Source of the DNA: Tenericutes bacterium ADurb.BinA124
Lineage (GTDB): Bacteria; Bacillota_I; Bacilli_A; ML615J-28; CAG-698
Length of the DNA: 64,000 nt
NCBI GenBank assembly: GCA_002068415.1
Contig: MVZM01000005.1
Span: 22,835-86,834, forward strand
Direction: 5' to 3'
Shown: piece by piece, positions 1 to 9,054 of the stretch
Numbering within the stretch: position 1 is the stretch's first letter
Layout of the letters: each line of letters begins with the position of its first letter
Translations under genes and position numbers: made by a program
The notes under the pieces: model-generated
Databases searched by the model: none
What the model saw: only the letters and a program-made list of their open reading frames with translations
Told to the model about the DNA's origin: nothing

Positions 1-413
1 ACGCCATTAACTGTTCGCCCTTCCGGTTTATCTAAGAGCGTGCAAATTTCAATGCTTGCGGCCCCGCGTTCCTTTAATAAATTCGTGACTTCTTTTAAGG
101 TTAAGCCGGTATCAATGATGTCTTCCACCAACAATAAATCCCGACCTTCCACCCGAGTTGTCATATCTTTTAAAATCACGACGGCACCGCTGGATAAAGT
201 GCCGACATAACTGGAGGCATGTATAAAATCCAGTTCCAATTCGCCGGGAATGTGTTTTATTAACTCGGCCAAAAAGGGAATACTGCCTTTGAGAAGGCCA
301 ACTAAAACCACTCTTTTGTTGCCATAATCAGCCCGAATTTGTTTTCCTAAGCGTTCGCAAATAGCAACGATTTCCTCATGAGACAACAATACTTCTTGTA
401 CAAAATCATCCAT
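1..413 (-). CDS. hpt: Hypoxanthine phosphoribosyltransferase (partial, runs off the window)
   Basis: Purine salvage enzyme that joins hypoxanthine (often also guanine) to PRPP in the cytosol. Translating from the ATG at 413 gives 137 codons before the window ends, so the C-terminus is missing. The PRPP-binding signature VEDIIDTG lies at residues 96-103 and the LLKGS loop at 40-44, both typical of HGPRT. The start codon lies inside the 3' end of tilS (8-nt overlap), the usual tilS-hpt pairing of Bacillota, so the two are probably translated in a coupled way. Confidence 0.95.
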   Translation of the reverse strand, partial: MDDFVQEVLLSHEEIVAICERLGKQIRADYGNKRVVLVGLLKGSIPFLAELIKHIPGELELDFIHASSYVGTLSSGAVVILKDMTTRVEGRDLLLVEDIIDTGLTLKEVTNLLKERGAASIEICTLLDKPEGRTVNG

Positions 414-1728
414 GTTTTTTTACCTCCATAATTATATCACAACTTTCCATTTCTTGAAGTTTGATGCTCTTGCGAACACCTAAAACAGCGAGAATTTCAC
501 CATCTTTTTCCAATATTAAAATTTGGTCACGCTTTTGTTTCGGGACTTTCAAATCAATTAATAAATCACTAACTTTTTTGGTCCCACCCGCTAATTTGAT
601 TTTATCACCGGGGCGTCGTGAACGGATAAGCACCGGCAACTTGTGACTATTATACCATATTTCTTGGTCATTGATAAGATTTTTTTCCTCGCCCGGCTTT
701 ACATTAACAGAGTATTTGTCATTTATCTTCGTTGTCCCCAGCCGGGAAATCACCACTTGCCCCTCCCATTTCAAAACGGGCGGAGCAATCCGAATTTGTT
801 CATATTCTCTTCTAATTTGAAGTTTCCCTTTTAGGGTCATTTCCCAGTTGGGTTCAGGCGCTACTAAACCATCAATGATGGAAGTAATTTGGGCTTTGCT
901 TAAGTCGAGAGCTTTGAAAAGATGGAACAAGACTTCCGTTTGAAGGTATTTTGATAAACTTAAAAATGCGGTTTTTGAAAACGATGTTTCGTTTTCTATT
1001 ACCGTACATTGTTCACGAACAAAGCGCTTGACTTGATCACTAATAACTGCCTGAGCACCCTTTAAAGTATCGGAAAAGGCCTTGAATTTTTCCACATACT
1101 GTGGTTGTTCGGCTTGCAACATGGGCAGCAAATGATGGCGAAGACGATTACGAGTATAGTAATCTTCTTGATTCGAAGTATCTTCAAAAAACTTAATGGC
1201 TGTTTGTTTAGCATAATCAACTAAGGCTTGTTTCGTGATTTCCAAAAACGGACGTAATAATGTGCTGTTATGAAAGGGAAGGACGGCTTCCATGCCCGCA
1301 TAACCCAGTAAATTACTACCCCGAAGCAAGCGCATCATAATTGTTTCCACATTATCATCGGCATGGTGAGCCAAAAGCAAATAATCGGCTTTCGTGCTCT
1401 CACAAACTTGTTTAAAAAACGCATACCGGCGTTTACGAGCAAGGGCTTGAAAATTACCACGATCCCGTAGCTTTAAATGACCAATGAAACAAGTTATTTT
1501 TTGTTGCTGGCAAAATTGTTCGATAAATTCTTGTTCTTCTTTTGATTGCGCACGCTCATGATGATTAAAATGGGCAACAATGATTTTAAAATGCTCCTTT
1601 TGGCGCCAACTCAACAAACTGCTTAATAAAACCATGGAATCAAGGCCGGTTGAGACCGCCACCACCATCGTTTTATGAAGATATGCTAATTGATGTTTTT
1701 CAAAAAACCCTTTAATGCTTGCTTCCAT
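406..1728 (-). CDS. tilS: tRNA(Ile)-lysidine synthetase TilS
   Basis: Modifies C34 of the CAU-anticodon tRNA-Ile to lysidine, which lets it read AUA. About 440 aa, the usual length for the family. The PP-loop ATP motif near residues 26-31 reads STGLDS instead of the common SGGxDS, a conservative variant. HHADDNVET and an RLLRG motif follow in the N-type ATPase domain, and the C-terminal part resembles the TilS substrate-binding and C domains. I chose the ATG at 1728, because GAGG lies about 8 nt upstream and a -10 box (1747-1752) would leave the in-frame ATG at 1755 outside the transcript. It overlaps hpt by 8 nt. Confidence 0.93.
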   Translation of the reverse strand: MEASIKGFFEKHQLAYLHKTMVVAVSTGLDSMVLLSSLLSWRQKEHFKIIVAHFNHHERAQSKEEQEFIEQFCQQQKITCFIGHLKLRDRGNFQALARKRRYAFFKQVCESTKADYLLLAHHADDNVETIMMRLLRGSNLLGYAGMEAVLPFHNSTLLRPFLEITKQALVDYAKQTAIKFFEDTSNQEDYYTRNRLRHHLLPMLQAEQPQYVEKFKAFSDTLKGAQAVISDQVKRFVREQCTVIENETSFSKTAFLSLSKYLQTEVLFHLFKALDLSKAQITSIIDGLVAPEPNWEMTLKGKLQIRREYEQIRIAPPVLKWEGQVVISRLGTTKINDKYSVNVKPGEEKNLINDQEIWYNSHKLPVLIRSRRPGDKIKLAGGTKKVSDLLIDLKVPKQKRDQILILEKDGEILAVLGVRKSIKLQEMESCDIIMEVKKHG

Positions 1729-1746
1729 ATTTTTCCTCATTAAATA

Positions 1747-1774
1747 ATTATACACTAATCTACGCTACTTACAA
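1747..1774 (-). promoter_or_regulatory. Probable sigma-A promoter for tilS-hpt
   Basis: Minus-strand TTGTAA (1769-1774), a 16-nt spacer and TATAAT (1747-1752). The start point would fall just upstream of the GAGG ribosome site of tilS, which supports the tilS start at 1728. Confidence 0.65.
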
Positions 1775-1783
1775 GACCAAATT

Positions 1784-1807
1784 AAAAAGTCGTGACCCTT
1801 AATCACG
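1784..1807 (-). terminator. Short intrinsic terminator at the end of the 167-aa membrane gene
   Basis: Minus strand CGTGA, a 7-nt loop and TCACG, followed by ACTTTTT. The left arm is coding sequence (last Arg-Asp codons) and the loop contains the stop codon. The stem is only 5 bp, so strength is uncertain. Confidence 0.5.
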
Positions 1808-2302
1808 CTTTCTTAATCGGCCTTTCTTGATTAAAAACTCCAACGGCACCAAAATTAATGCTCCCAACAAGACCATAAACGGCGTAATCATCATTAAGAT
1901 AATCACAGAAACCGGCAATTGAGGAAGCGGAAGATAACGATGCAAAACGGTGGCTGTTACCGTATCAATTACCACCATCATAACGAACAAGCGTTTTAAA
2001 CGGTTGCCGTAGGCTTCGGTCGGTTCGCTTTTTTGAAGCCACTTCCAAACAATCAAAAAACTTAAGTAGAGGCTCGTTAACAATTGTACATACCACCGGT
2101 CTAAAAAAAAGCAGGCAATAAGCAGGGGATAAAGTACTTGGGTGCGATCCTGAATATAAAAGAATTTCAACATTTTTCCAAATTTATTTAAACGATATCG
2201 GTGTTTTTGAAATTCACGCAAGACTTCGTTGGTGATAACCACCAAAGTCCAAATGCTGATGAATATCGTGCCATATTCAATAATATTCTTAAATAAAGCC
2301 AT
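1799..2302 (-). CDS. Orphan multi-pass membrane protein, resembles the membrane domain of MurF-like ligases
   Basis: 167-169 aa, very hydrophobic, with about five membrane segments and an Arg/Lys-rich end. I do not recognise a named family with certainty. The layout (helices, then a Pro-Leu-Glu-Phe-Leu-Ile-Lys-Lys end) recalls the N-terminal membrane region that precedes the Mur-ligase domain in some Mollicutes/Bacillota MurF-like proteins. Here no ligase domain follows: the stop is 70 bp before tilS and lies in a terminator. GAGG is 7 nt before the ATG at 2302 and only 1 nt before the ATG at 2308, so I prefer 2302. It has its own promoter. The function is unknown. Confidence 0.6.
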   Translation of the reverse strand: MALFKNIIEYGTIFISIWTLVVITNEVLREFQKHRYRLNKFGKMLKFFYIQDRTQVLYPLLIACFFLDRWYVQLLTSLYLSFLIVWKWLQKSEPTEAYGNRLKRLFVMMVVIDTVTATVLHRYLPLPQLPVSVIILMMITPFMVLLGALILVPLEFLIKKGRLRKRD

Positions 2303-2322
2303 CTTCATTCCTCGTTTTTACT

Positions 2323-2351
2323 ATTATAACAAACTATCCCCCAATAGACAA
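2323..2351 (-). promoter_or_regulatory. Probable sigma-A promoter for the 167-aa membrane protein
   Basis: Minus-strand TATAAT at 2323-2328 with TTGTCT 17 nt upstream (2346-2351). The -35 overlaps the T-tract of the terminator that ends the LTA-synthase unit. Confidence 0.6.
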
Positions 2352-2381
2352 CAAAAACCAAAGACATTGAGGCTTTGGTTT
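2350..2381 (-). terminator. Intrinsic terminator of the pseudo-ABC/permease/LTA-synthase unit
   Basis: A 9-bp perfect stem (AAACCAAAG at 2355-2363 pairing with CTTTGGTTT at 2373-2381, plus-strand reading) with a 9-nt loop. On the minus strand it is followed by a T-rich tract, and it lies 12 nt past the stop at 2393. Confidence 0.8.
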
Positions 2382-2392
2382 AAGGGAGCTTT

Positions 2393-4486
2393 CTATTCCC
2401 GAGGCGGAAAAATTTCATATTTTAGGATTTTATCGTTTAAGTCCTTATGGCTTTGAAAAACCCTGAGAATCTCCTGCCGTTTTTGCTCGGTATAAAAGTC
2501 TTGGTAAGCATCATCATTGATAATGTATTCCTGCGAAGTCCCGGAGATGGTCATTCCGTCCACAAAAATATCATGGTTGCGGGGATTATAAGTAAAGGTC
2601 TTTTGCGAAGACAAGGCATCAACTCCGAAGTAATACTCCGTCGATAAGCCAAAAAGACTGGCTAAGGTCCGAACCGTTGAATTAGTTCCCCGAACCAAAT
2701 TAATCGTTTGTGCCGGCAACAAAGCACTCTCCGCTTCATAATTTGGATTATAAATGAAAAAGGGAATATTGGATAACATCCGTCGTTCCAAGAGAATCTG
2801 CGTTGGTAAATCGGAATCGGTAATTATTTCATTAATCTCATTTTGGAAAAGAGCTCCGTTCTCATAAAACATTTCATAAATATTAAAGCCACAGCCATGA
2901 TCGCCATAAAGCGCAACAATGGTGCTGTCGGCTAAACCTTTTTCATGTAAATATGCCATCGCTTGCCCAATGGCATAATCGGCATAACTGCAATGTTCCA
3001 GATAACCGATAAACTGGGCATTGAGGGTTTCATTCGCTATAAGGTGGAAATTACTAGGAAACAAGTTGGGTTTCCCAACAAACCAACTATCCCTTGCTTT
3101 AGATTCTTCCGGCTGACGATAAGGAATGTGGGAAGAAATGGTTAAAGCATAAGCAAAAACCGCTTGGTTTACAGCATCACTGGCCATTATATCAATGGTG
3201 TTTTTTAAAAAATCAGCATCGTTTAACCATGTATGAATCAATTGATCTTCCGTAATCGTAAAGTCTTCTTCCGCATAATGCTTATCAAAACCGAACAATT
3301 CCGGAAACAGCGTTGAGCGTTCATAGAATATTCCGGTGTTGGCATGGGAAGAAATAGCACGGTAACCTTCCGCTTTAAACATGCGAGGGAGGGTCGGATA
3401 TAAAACATTGGCATATTCATAAACGGTATAAATAGGTCCCACTGGATAAAGTCCCGTCATATTTGTAAAATCCGAATCCGAGGTGTTACCAATGCCCACT
3501 GTCGTATAGTAATTATTGAAATAAACCGACGAAGCTAACATTTTATTTAAATTGGGGGTGACTTCGACCCATTGACCGTCAATCTCCACCTTTAAACCGA
3601 TAACAAAATTATTCATCGATTCCATTTGAATTAACAATAAGTTTTTGCCGGCAAAAACACCTTCATAGGGGCTATTACCGACCAACTCTCCGTCAATCGG
3701 GCTTATTTGTTCGACTTCCCGGAAAGCATTAATTTGTTCGAGCACTTCCGTTTTCTTTTCCTCACTATAACCTTCTTTGTCGGTAAACAAATAGGAATAG
3801 GCATCATATAAATAATAATTTAAAAACCCGATGGTTTGGGTGCCATATAAGGGGGTGTTGTTATCTTCATACCAAGTATCGTCAATTTCCATTTGGTAAG
3901 CACTTAAACTGGAAGACATAATCAAAATCCCAACAACCAACAGTGATAAACCGATGGAAAAACGGTCCGTCTTTTTTAGAAAAGAATATTGACGAATTTC
4001 GGGGTTTTTACGATGTTTGCGAACACCGATGCAAAACATTAAAACGAGGATTAACGATGACAGCCAAAAGAAGGGTTTGGAATAAGTCAAAAGGGTTAAA
4101 AGTGAAGCAAATAGAAAACCGACCGCATCGCCGCCACCGGCGGAAGAAAAAGCGGCTAAATTGTAAAAAGAAAACATCATTCCGTAATAACCAAAGTAGA
4201 TGGAAAAAGCAAAAAAAAGAAAACTAAGGCCCAGCGAAATAATCATTAAACAGCGCATGCGATTATAATCATTTTTATTAAGAATGAGGGCTAAACTGAG
4301 AAAAACAACCATTAAACCAAAATCACCAAAAAAACTATTAGTTACCATAAAGATATTACGCGGATAGGGGCTTAAATCACGGAATACAAAATTGGTGGTT
4401 AACAAATAGCAATTGAGGGTGTTTAAAAAAATAAACAAGGCCACATAGATGATTTTAAAACGTTTGGAAAGATTGTTTTTCTGCAT
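2393..4486 (-). CDS. LTA synthase family protein (glycerol-phosphate transferase, sulfatase fold)
   Basis: Membrane enzyme of the LtaS/phosphoglycerol-transferase family, which builds polyglycerol-phosphate chains on the outer face of the membrane from phosphatidylglycerol. 697 aa. Five or so N-terminal membrane helices (about residues 10-200) precede an extracellular alkaline-phosphatase/sulfatase-fold domain. Visible catalytic features are QMES (287-290), the nucleophile threonine in NTSDSDF (Thr335), and LYGDHGCGF near residue 540, which supplies metal ligands. It starts 2 nt after the stop of the upstream permease gene, with AAGGTG in that gene's last codons as ribosome site, so it is part of that operon. 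Exact acceptor and polymer are not predictable. Confidence 0.88.
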   Translation of the reverse strand: MQKNNLSKRFKIIYVALFIFLNTLNCYLLTTNFVFRDLSPYPRNIFMVTNSFFGDFGLMVVFLSLALILNKNDYNRMRCLMIISLGLSFLFFAFSIYFGYYGMMFSFYNLAAFSSAGGGDAVGFLFASLLTLLTYSKPFFWLSSLILVLMFCIGVRKHRKNPEIRQYSFLKKTDRFSIGLSLLVVGILIMSSSLSAYQMEIDDTWYEDNNTPLYGTQTIGFLNYYLYDAYSYLFTDKEGYSEEKKTEVLEQINAFREVEQISPIDGELVGNSPYEGVFAGKNLLLIQMESMNNFVIGLKVEIDGQWVEVTPNLNKMLASSVYFNNYYTTVGIGNTSDSDFTNMTGLYPVGPIYTVYEYANVLYPTLPRMFKAEGYRAISSHANTGIFYERSTLFPELFGFDKHYAEEDFTITEDQLIHTWLNDADFLKNTIDIMASDAVNQAVFAYALTISSHIPYRQPEESKARDSWFVGKPNLFPSNFHLIANETLNAQFIGYLEHCSYADYAIGQAMAYLHEKGLADSTIVALYGDHGCGFNIYEMFYENGALFQNEINEIITDSDLPTQILLERRMLSNIPFFIYNPNYEAESALLPAQTINLVRGTNSTVRTLASLFGLSTEYYFGVDALSSQKTFTYNPRNHDIFVDGMTISGTSQEYIINDDAYQDFYTEQKRQEILRVFQSHKDLNDKILKYEIFPPRE

Positions 4487-4488
4487 AA

Positions 4489-5073
4489 TTACACCTTAAT
4501 TCGAAGCATTACAAAACGGTTAACAAAAACTAACAAACCGGCTCCCGCCAGCACAACTAAATTCCCGTAATAAGGAATCGGTAATAACAACACGATGGCA
4601 ATAACTCCTCCAAAAAGAAGGATGAGAACCAAAAGCGCCACTTTCGAGTTTAAGCGAAGCAAGCCTTCCAAGAAACCTAATAAGGATAAAAAAAGCGTCA
4701 CAATTGGCAAAAAAATGATGTTGGAATAATCAAAAGAGCGATTGACATACCATTTGAAAACAAAAATATAATAAACAACCAACAAACTTGATAAGCCCAA
4801 GGACAGGGCTAAGCGTTTAAGATAGCGATTATAAATTTGGCGGCGGGTTTTGCCGATGGCTAAGGACCATCGTAATTTCTTGCTCGTCAACTGATAACTC
4901 TGCCAATAGCCCAAAAGGGCTAGTGTTCCAAAAATGTTATAAATCAACATATTGGACGGAGCTTTAATATCATCTAAAAAAAGAACGGAAAATAAAATCA
5001 AAACTAAAGCTAACAAAAAGTAAAGGACAAGTATAACGACATAACGATCAAAAAAAGTTTTTATTTTATTCAT
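4489..5073 (-). CDS. ABC-2-like integral membrane protein
   Basis: 194 aa from the ATG at 5073, with about six membrane helices. The cytosolic loop GKTRRQIYNRYL resembles the Gly-x-x-Arg-Arg-x-Ile coupling loop of ABC-2/YtrC-type permeases. The start lies 5 nt after the stop of the upstream ATPase-like gene with AGG about 8 nt before it, whereas the longer ORF to 5100 would overlap that gene with no ribosome site. Its partner is the ABC-ATPase-like protein upstream, and it is followed directly by an LTA-synthase gene. The substrate is unknown, and the permease assignment is an inference from topology and neighbours. Confidence 0.65.
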   Translation of the reverse strand: MNKIKTFFDRYVVILVLYFLLALVLILFSVLFLDDIKAPSNMLIYNIFGTLALLGYWQSYQLTSKKLRWSLAIGKTRRQIYNRYLKRLALSLGLSSLLVVYYIFVFKWYVNRSFDYSNIIFLPIVTLFLSLLGFLEGLLRLNSKVALLVLILLFGGVIAIVLLLPIPYYGNLVVLAGAGLLVFVNRFVMLRIKV

Positions 5074-5077
5074 ATAT

Positions 5078-5875
5078 TTACCTAAACACTTCAATATCAA
5101 AGACGGAAATCCGTTGATATGAACGCTTCTGTTTATCCCAAAGTCTCGTTACGGCTTTATCGTAAACATCCCTGGTAATATTTACTTCCCCCCGAAAAAC
5201 GACTTCCTGTAAATTTTCTTCGCCGCTTACCGCCATCATTTTCTCCAGTTTCGGGTTGACAATAACGGTTTGTTCATTCCCAATTAATATCACATAATCG
5301 AGTTTACCAGCAAAATTTTTTAAATTTTCCATTCCTAAAAACACGAACGAAGAGGCGTTTTTATCCGTTAAACCACTAACAACCGGGTCGATTTGTTCGA
5401 AACTATTTAGATGAACAGTGGGGTTTTTAATGAGGAGAAGCGATTTATCTAAAGCTTTGACCGTCGCATAGTTAGTCAGCGTGTTTCCGGCTTTGGTAAA
5501 GCAATAATGATAATCAATGCTGACTTCCGAACGAATGCTTAATTCTTTCACAAGCTTCTTAAACTTGTTTTCATCAAAAGTAAGTTCCCAATTGGTGGCA
5601 ATTTGGTCTTTTAAATAATTCGTTCTTAAAGTGGAAACACAGGGTTTTGCGAAATTAAAAAGGAGGCGTTTTTGGAAATAGTTGGCGTTATCAAAAACAT
5701 CTTCGTTGTTGTAAGTAATTTTCCCTTGGGTCGGGTTTAAGCCGGCCAAAGCATCCAAAAACTCATCAACTAAACGATAATTTCTGGCATAAACACCAAC
5801 AACAAGCGGTTCATTAAAAACGGCGCTGATGGCGGACTTACCAACTATTAAATTGTTAATTGCCACTGTATCCAT
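5078..5875 (-). CDS. ABC-transporter ATPase-like protein lacking catalytic motifs (pseudo-ATPase)
   Basis: 265 aa. The linear layout is that of an ABC nucleotide-binding domain: a VVGVYARN strand-loop at 25-32 where Walker A belongs, then LAGLNPTQGKI at 43-53 (the usual Leu-Ala-Gly-Leu-x-x-Pro-x-x-Gly), KSLLLIKNPTVHLNS at 144-158 in the Walker B/D-loop position, and SSFVFLGMENL at 175-185 in the switch-His position. None of GxxGxGKS, LSGGQ, DEP or the switch His is present. Start ATG 5873-5875 has AAGGTGG just upstream, and a TATAAT at 5892-5897 excludes the earlier in-frame ATG. Probably a regulatory or structural NBD for the adjacent permease. It could instead be a decayed ATPase, but the reading frame is intact. 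Confidence 0.65.
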   Translation of the reverse strand: MDTVAINNLIVGKSAISAVFNEPLVVGVYARNYRLVDEFLDALAGLNPTQGKITYNNEDVFDNANYFQKRLLFNFAKPCVSTLRTNYLKDQIATNWELTFDENKFKKLVKELSIRSEVSIDYHYCFTKAGNTLTNYATVKALDKSLLLIKNPTVHLNSFEQIDPVVSGLTDKNASSFVFLGMENLKNFAGKLDYVILIGNEQTVIVNPKLEKMMAVSGEENLQEVVFRGEVNITRDVYDKAVTRLWDKQKRSYQRISVFDIEVFR

Positions 5876-5891
5876 ATTTCCACCTTGACTT

Positions 5892-5897
5892 ATTATA
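5892..5897 (-). promoter_or_regulatory. -10 box for the pseudo-ABC/permease/LTA-synthase operon
   Basis: Minus-strand TATAAT 16 nt before the AUG, giving a very short 5' leader that begins just before the AAGGTGG ribosome site. No convincing -35 is visible. Confidence 0.5.
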
Positions 5898-5959
5898 CTA
5901 AAAATCAACAAAGAAGAAAAGATTAAATCACAAAAAAGACCTTATTCCTCGTCTTTAAT

Positions 5960-5997
5960 AAAAAAGCCCCTTAACTAATAATCCTTGAGCTAAGAGG
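5960..5997 (-). terminator. Intrinsic terminator of the suf operon
   Basis: Minus strand CCTCTTAGCT pairs with AGTTAAGGGG (ten pairs including G-U wobbles, 11-nt loop), followed by C and six T. It starts 9 nt after the sufB stop. Confidence 0.8.
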
Positions 5998-6005
5998 TTT
6001 TAATG

Positions 6006-7406
6006 TTAACCAATGGAACCTTTCATTTCTAATTTAATCAATTGGTTTAATTCAACAGCATATTCCATGGGCAATTCCTTCGCAAAAGGCTCAATAAAGC
6101 CCATCACAATCATTTCTAAAGCTTGGCTTTCGCTTAAACCGCGACTCATCAAATAATATAATTGTTCTTCACTGACTTTGGAAACCGTTGCTTCGTGTTC
6201 AATCCGCGCTTTTTGGTTTTGAACAATATTTAAAGGGATGGTATCGCTTGTGGAAAGATTATCTAAAATGATGGTGTCGCATTCCACATGACTTCTTGCT
6301 CCTATGGCTTGTTCACCGCAACGGACCGTCCCCCGATAATTGACTTTTCCTCCACCCCGACAAATCGATTTGGAAACAATCGTGCTGGTGGTGTTGGGTG
6401 CTAAATGTATCATTTTGGCACCGGCATCTTGAATTTGGTTTTCCCCGGCAAAACCAATCGAAATCGTTGTTCCCTTGGCACCCTCACCTTTTAAAATGCA
6501 AGCCGGATATTTCATATTAAGCATCGAACCGATATTGCCATCAATCCAATCCATATGAGCTTGGCGTTCACACAAAGCTCTTTTGGTAACTAAATTGACA
6601 ATATTGGTTGACCAGTTTTGAATCGTTGAATACCGGCAATAGCCACTGTCTTTTACATATATCTCCACAACCGCCGCATGCAATGATTCTTTGGAATAAA
6701 TCGGCGCCGTGCAGCCTTCCACATAATTTAGTTTCGCTCCTTCATCAACAATTATCAAAGTGCGTTCAAACTGCCCCATTTGGGCGGAATTAATGCGAAA
6801 ATAAGATTGCAAAGGTTTATCCAAAACCACCCCTTTGGGAACATAAATAAATGAGCCCCCGCTCCAAACAGCCGTGTTTAAAGCGGCAAATTTGTTGTCC
6901 GTGTAGGGAACCAGTTTTCCAAAATATTGTTTGAATAAATCGGGATACAGTTTTAAAGCCGTATCGGTATCACAGAACAAAACCCCTTTTTGTTTGAGTT
7001 CATCGAGGGTGTTATGATAAACAACTTCCGATTCAAACTGCGTCGAAACCCCGGCTAAGTACTTTCTTTCGGCTTCGGGAATACCCAGTTTCTCAAAAGT
7101 GATTTTGATTTCTTCCGGAACTTCTTCCCAAGTGGTTTTAACTTCCTCGCTCGCCTTAATGTAATAAGTAAAATCCTGAAAATCTAAAAACGATAAATCG
7201 GGTCCAAACGACGGTAAAGGCATCTTCATAAAATGGCGATAAGCTTTTAAACGTTGCTCCAACATCCACTGAGGTTCGTTTTTATATTGTGAAATAGCCC
7301 GAATAACATCTTCGTTTAAACCTTTTCCAGAATTAAAGACCTCCGGATTGTCGGTAGTAAAGCCATATTTATAATCACCAATTATTTTATTAACATCATC
7401 ATTCAT
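6006..7406 (-). CDS. sufB: Fe-S cluster assembly scaffold protein SufB
   Basis: SufB of the SufBC2D scaffold, on which [Fe-S] clusters are assembled in the cytosol. About 466 aa, the normal size. The central beta-helix has the characteristic [16 protein letters not shown] and [11 protein letters not shown] stretches, and the C-terminus carries the SufB/SufD hallmark [18 protein letters not shown] use the ATG at 7406, 8 nt inside the sufU end and preceded by GGTGAG, rather than 7418. It is the last gene of apbE-sufC-sufD-sufS-sufU-sufB and is followed at once by a terminator. Confidence 0.96.
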   Translation of the reverse strand: MNDDVNKIIGDYKYGFTTDNPEVFNSGKGLNEDVIRAISQYKNEPQWMLEQRLKAYRHFMKMPLPSFGPDLSFLDFQDFTYYIKASEEVKTTWEEVPEEIKITFEKLGIPEAERKYLAGVSTQFESEVVYHNTLDELKQKGVLFCDTDTALKLYPDLFKQYFGKLVPYTDNKFAALNTAVWSGGSFIYVPKGVVLDKPLQSYFRINSAQMGQFERTLIIVDEGAKLNYVEGCTAPIYSKESLHAAVVEIYVKDSGYCRYSTIQNWSTNIVNLVTKRALCERQAHMDWIDGNIGSMLNMKYPACILKGEGAKGTTISIGFAGENQIQDAGAKMIHLAPNTTSTIVSKSICRGGGKVNYRGTVRCGEQAIGARSHVECDTIILDNLSTSDTIPLNIVQNQKARIEHEATVSKVSEEQLYYLMSRGLSESQALEMIVMGFIEPFAKELPMEYAVELNQLIKLEMKGSIG

Positions 7407-7827
7407 CAGTCTCACCATTCAATATTTGTTCAAAAGCTTTCCAGGCAATAGTTGCACATTTGATGCGAGCCGGAAACTTGGCCACACCTTGGTAAACAAT
7501 CGCTTCTTCAAGGGCTTCTGGATGATCAAGAGCTTCACCTTTAATCATCGCATAATATTTAGAAACTAAAGCTCTAGCTTCATCAACCGATTTATTAAGC
7601 ATCAGTTCGGATAAAACACTGGCGCTCGAACAACAAATCGAGCATCCTGAGCCTTGATGACGGACTTGTTTAACTTGCTTATTTATAATCTCCGCTTCGA
7701 CAGTAATATCATCTCCACAAGAAGGATTTTTGATATGCACATGGGGAAAGCCTTTTAAGCCCTTGTTGCGTGGATTTTTATAGTGATCCATAATCACTTG
7801 TCGATATAAATTCTCTAAATCATTCAT
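7399..7827 (-). CDS. sufU: SufU zinc-dependent sulfurtransferase (IscU-like)
   Basis: Accepts persulfide sulfur from SufS and passes it to the SufBCD scaffold. 142 aa. The three conserved cysteines are visible in PSCGDD, CSICCSS and RIKCAT; in Gram-positive SufU they bind Zn, and the protein acts with SufS by a Zn-ligand swap. The start overlaps the sufS stop by 8 nt and the end overlaps sufB, so translation is coupled on both sides. Confidence 0.95.
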   Translation of the reverse strand: MNDLENLYRQVIMDHYKNPRNKGLKGFPHVHIKNPSCGDDITVEAEIINKQVKQVRHQGSGCSICCSSASVLSELMLNKSVDEARALVSKYYAMIKGEALDHPEALEEAIVYQGVAKFPARIKCATIAWKAFEQILNGETDE

Positions 7828-9046
7828 GTTGTTTACCTAAAATATTTTCAAAAAAAGCGACCGTTTGCTTGACAGTCTCCACAAACAAATCAACATCTTT
7901 TTTGGTATTGTATAAATAAAAGGAAGCTCGAAGCGTCCCTTCACAATGTAGCCACTTGGAAACTAACTGGGCACAGTGATGGCCGGCCCGTAAAGCAATC
8001 TGTTTTTGATCAAAAAAGGTTGCCGCATCATGGGGATGAACGCCATTAATATTAAAAGTGATTATCCCAATATCAGCCTTGGGATTATAAACGGTAAGGC
8101 CGGAAATCTTGTTTAATTGGCTTAAGGCGTAGGCATGTAAAGCCCTGTCATGTTCACGAATCCTGTCATAAGCGATATCAGTAATTACTTCACAAGCTTT
8201 CGCCAAGCCAAGCGCCTCCGCAATGGCCGGTGTTCCGGCTTCAAAGCGATAAGGAATCGGCTTAACTTCCACCATGTGGTGGGAAACAGATTCGTTCATA
8301 TCTCCGCCATAGGCTAAGGGCGCCAATTTCTTTAACAACTTAGCTTTACCATATAAAACCCCGATGCCGGTTGGTCCTAACATTTTATGAGCGGAAAAGG
8401 CTAAAAAATCCGCATCCAACGCTTTAACATCAACCGCCAAATGCGGAACGGCTTGAGCCGCATCAACGACCACGACCGCTTGTTTGGCATGGGCGAAACG
8501 AATGATTTCGGGAAGAGGCGTAATATAACCCATGACATTGGAAACATAGGTAAGGGCCACGACTTTCACTTGATTGTCAAAAACCGACAAAAAGTTTTCC
8601 ACAGTAATTTGTCCATCATTATTTAACGGAACATACACCAATTGGGCCTGCTTGCGTTCACATAATTTCATCCACGGTAGTAATGAACTATGATGTTCCA
8701 ATTCGGAAACAATTACTTTATCGCCTCGTTGCAAGTTGGTTTCGCCATAAGTTAAGGCTACCATGTTTAAACCAGCAGTCGCATTTTTAGTAAAGACGAT
8801 TTCTTCTTCGCTGGCATTGATGAACTTCGCCACCGTCCGGCGGGCTTTTTCATATTCTTCCGTTGCTAAATAACTTAAATGATAAACACCGCGATGAATA
8901 TTAACGCCATATTGTTCGTAATATTCCTGCATTTTAGCTAACACCGGTTGTGGCTTTAAGGATGTCGCCGCACTGTCCAAATAAACTAAATGCGGTTGTT
9001 GTTGATAGATTGGGAATAAATCCCGGATGTGAGCATCTATTTTCAT
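7820..9046 (-). CDS. sufS: Cysteine desulfurase SufS
   Basis: PLP-dependent class II cysteine desulfurase that turns cysteine into alanine and an enzyme persulfide, the sulfur source for Fe-S assembly. 408 aa. The PLP lysine sits in SAHKMLGPTGIGVLYG and the catalytic cysteine in RAGHHCAQL, as in SufS/CsdA. The ATG at 9046 is preceded by a strong AGGAGG. It lies 8 nt after sufD and overlaps sufU. Confidence 0.96.
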   Translation of the reverse strand: MKIDAHIRDLFPIYQQQPHLVYLDSAATSLKPQPVLAKMQEYYEQYGVNIHRGVYHLSYLATEEYEKARRTVAKFINASEEEIVFTKNATAGLNMVALTYGETNLQRGDKVIVSELEHHSSLLPWMKLCERKQAQLVYVPLNNDGQITVENFLSVFDNQVKVVALTYVSNVMGYITPLPEIIRFAHAKQAVVVVDAAQAVPHLAVDVKALDADFLAFSAHKMLGPTGIGVLYGKAKLLKKLAPLAYGGDMNESVSHHMVEVKPIPYRFEAGTPAIAEALGLAKACEVITDIAYDRIREHDRALHAYALSQLNKISGLTVYNPKADIGIITFNINGVHPHDAATFFDQKQIALRAGHHCAQLVSKWLHCEGTLRASFYLYNTKKDVDLFVETVKQTVAFFENILGKQHE

Positions 9047-9054
9047 AGAACCTC

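Noticed and set aside
2447..2647. Plus-strand 66-codon ORF near the end of the LTA-synthase gene
   Set aside because: Fully antisense to the coding sequence of the sulfatase domain; no initiation signals.
3943..4227. Plus-strand 94-codon Lys/Arg-rich ORF
   Set aside because: Low-complexity shadow of the membrane-helix codons of the LTA-synthase gene on the other strand.
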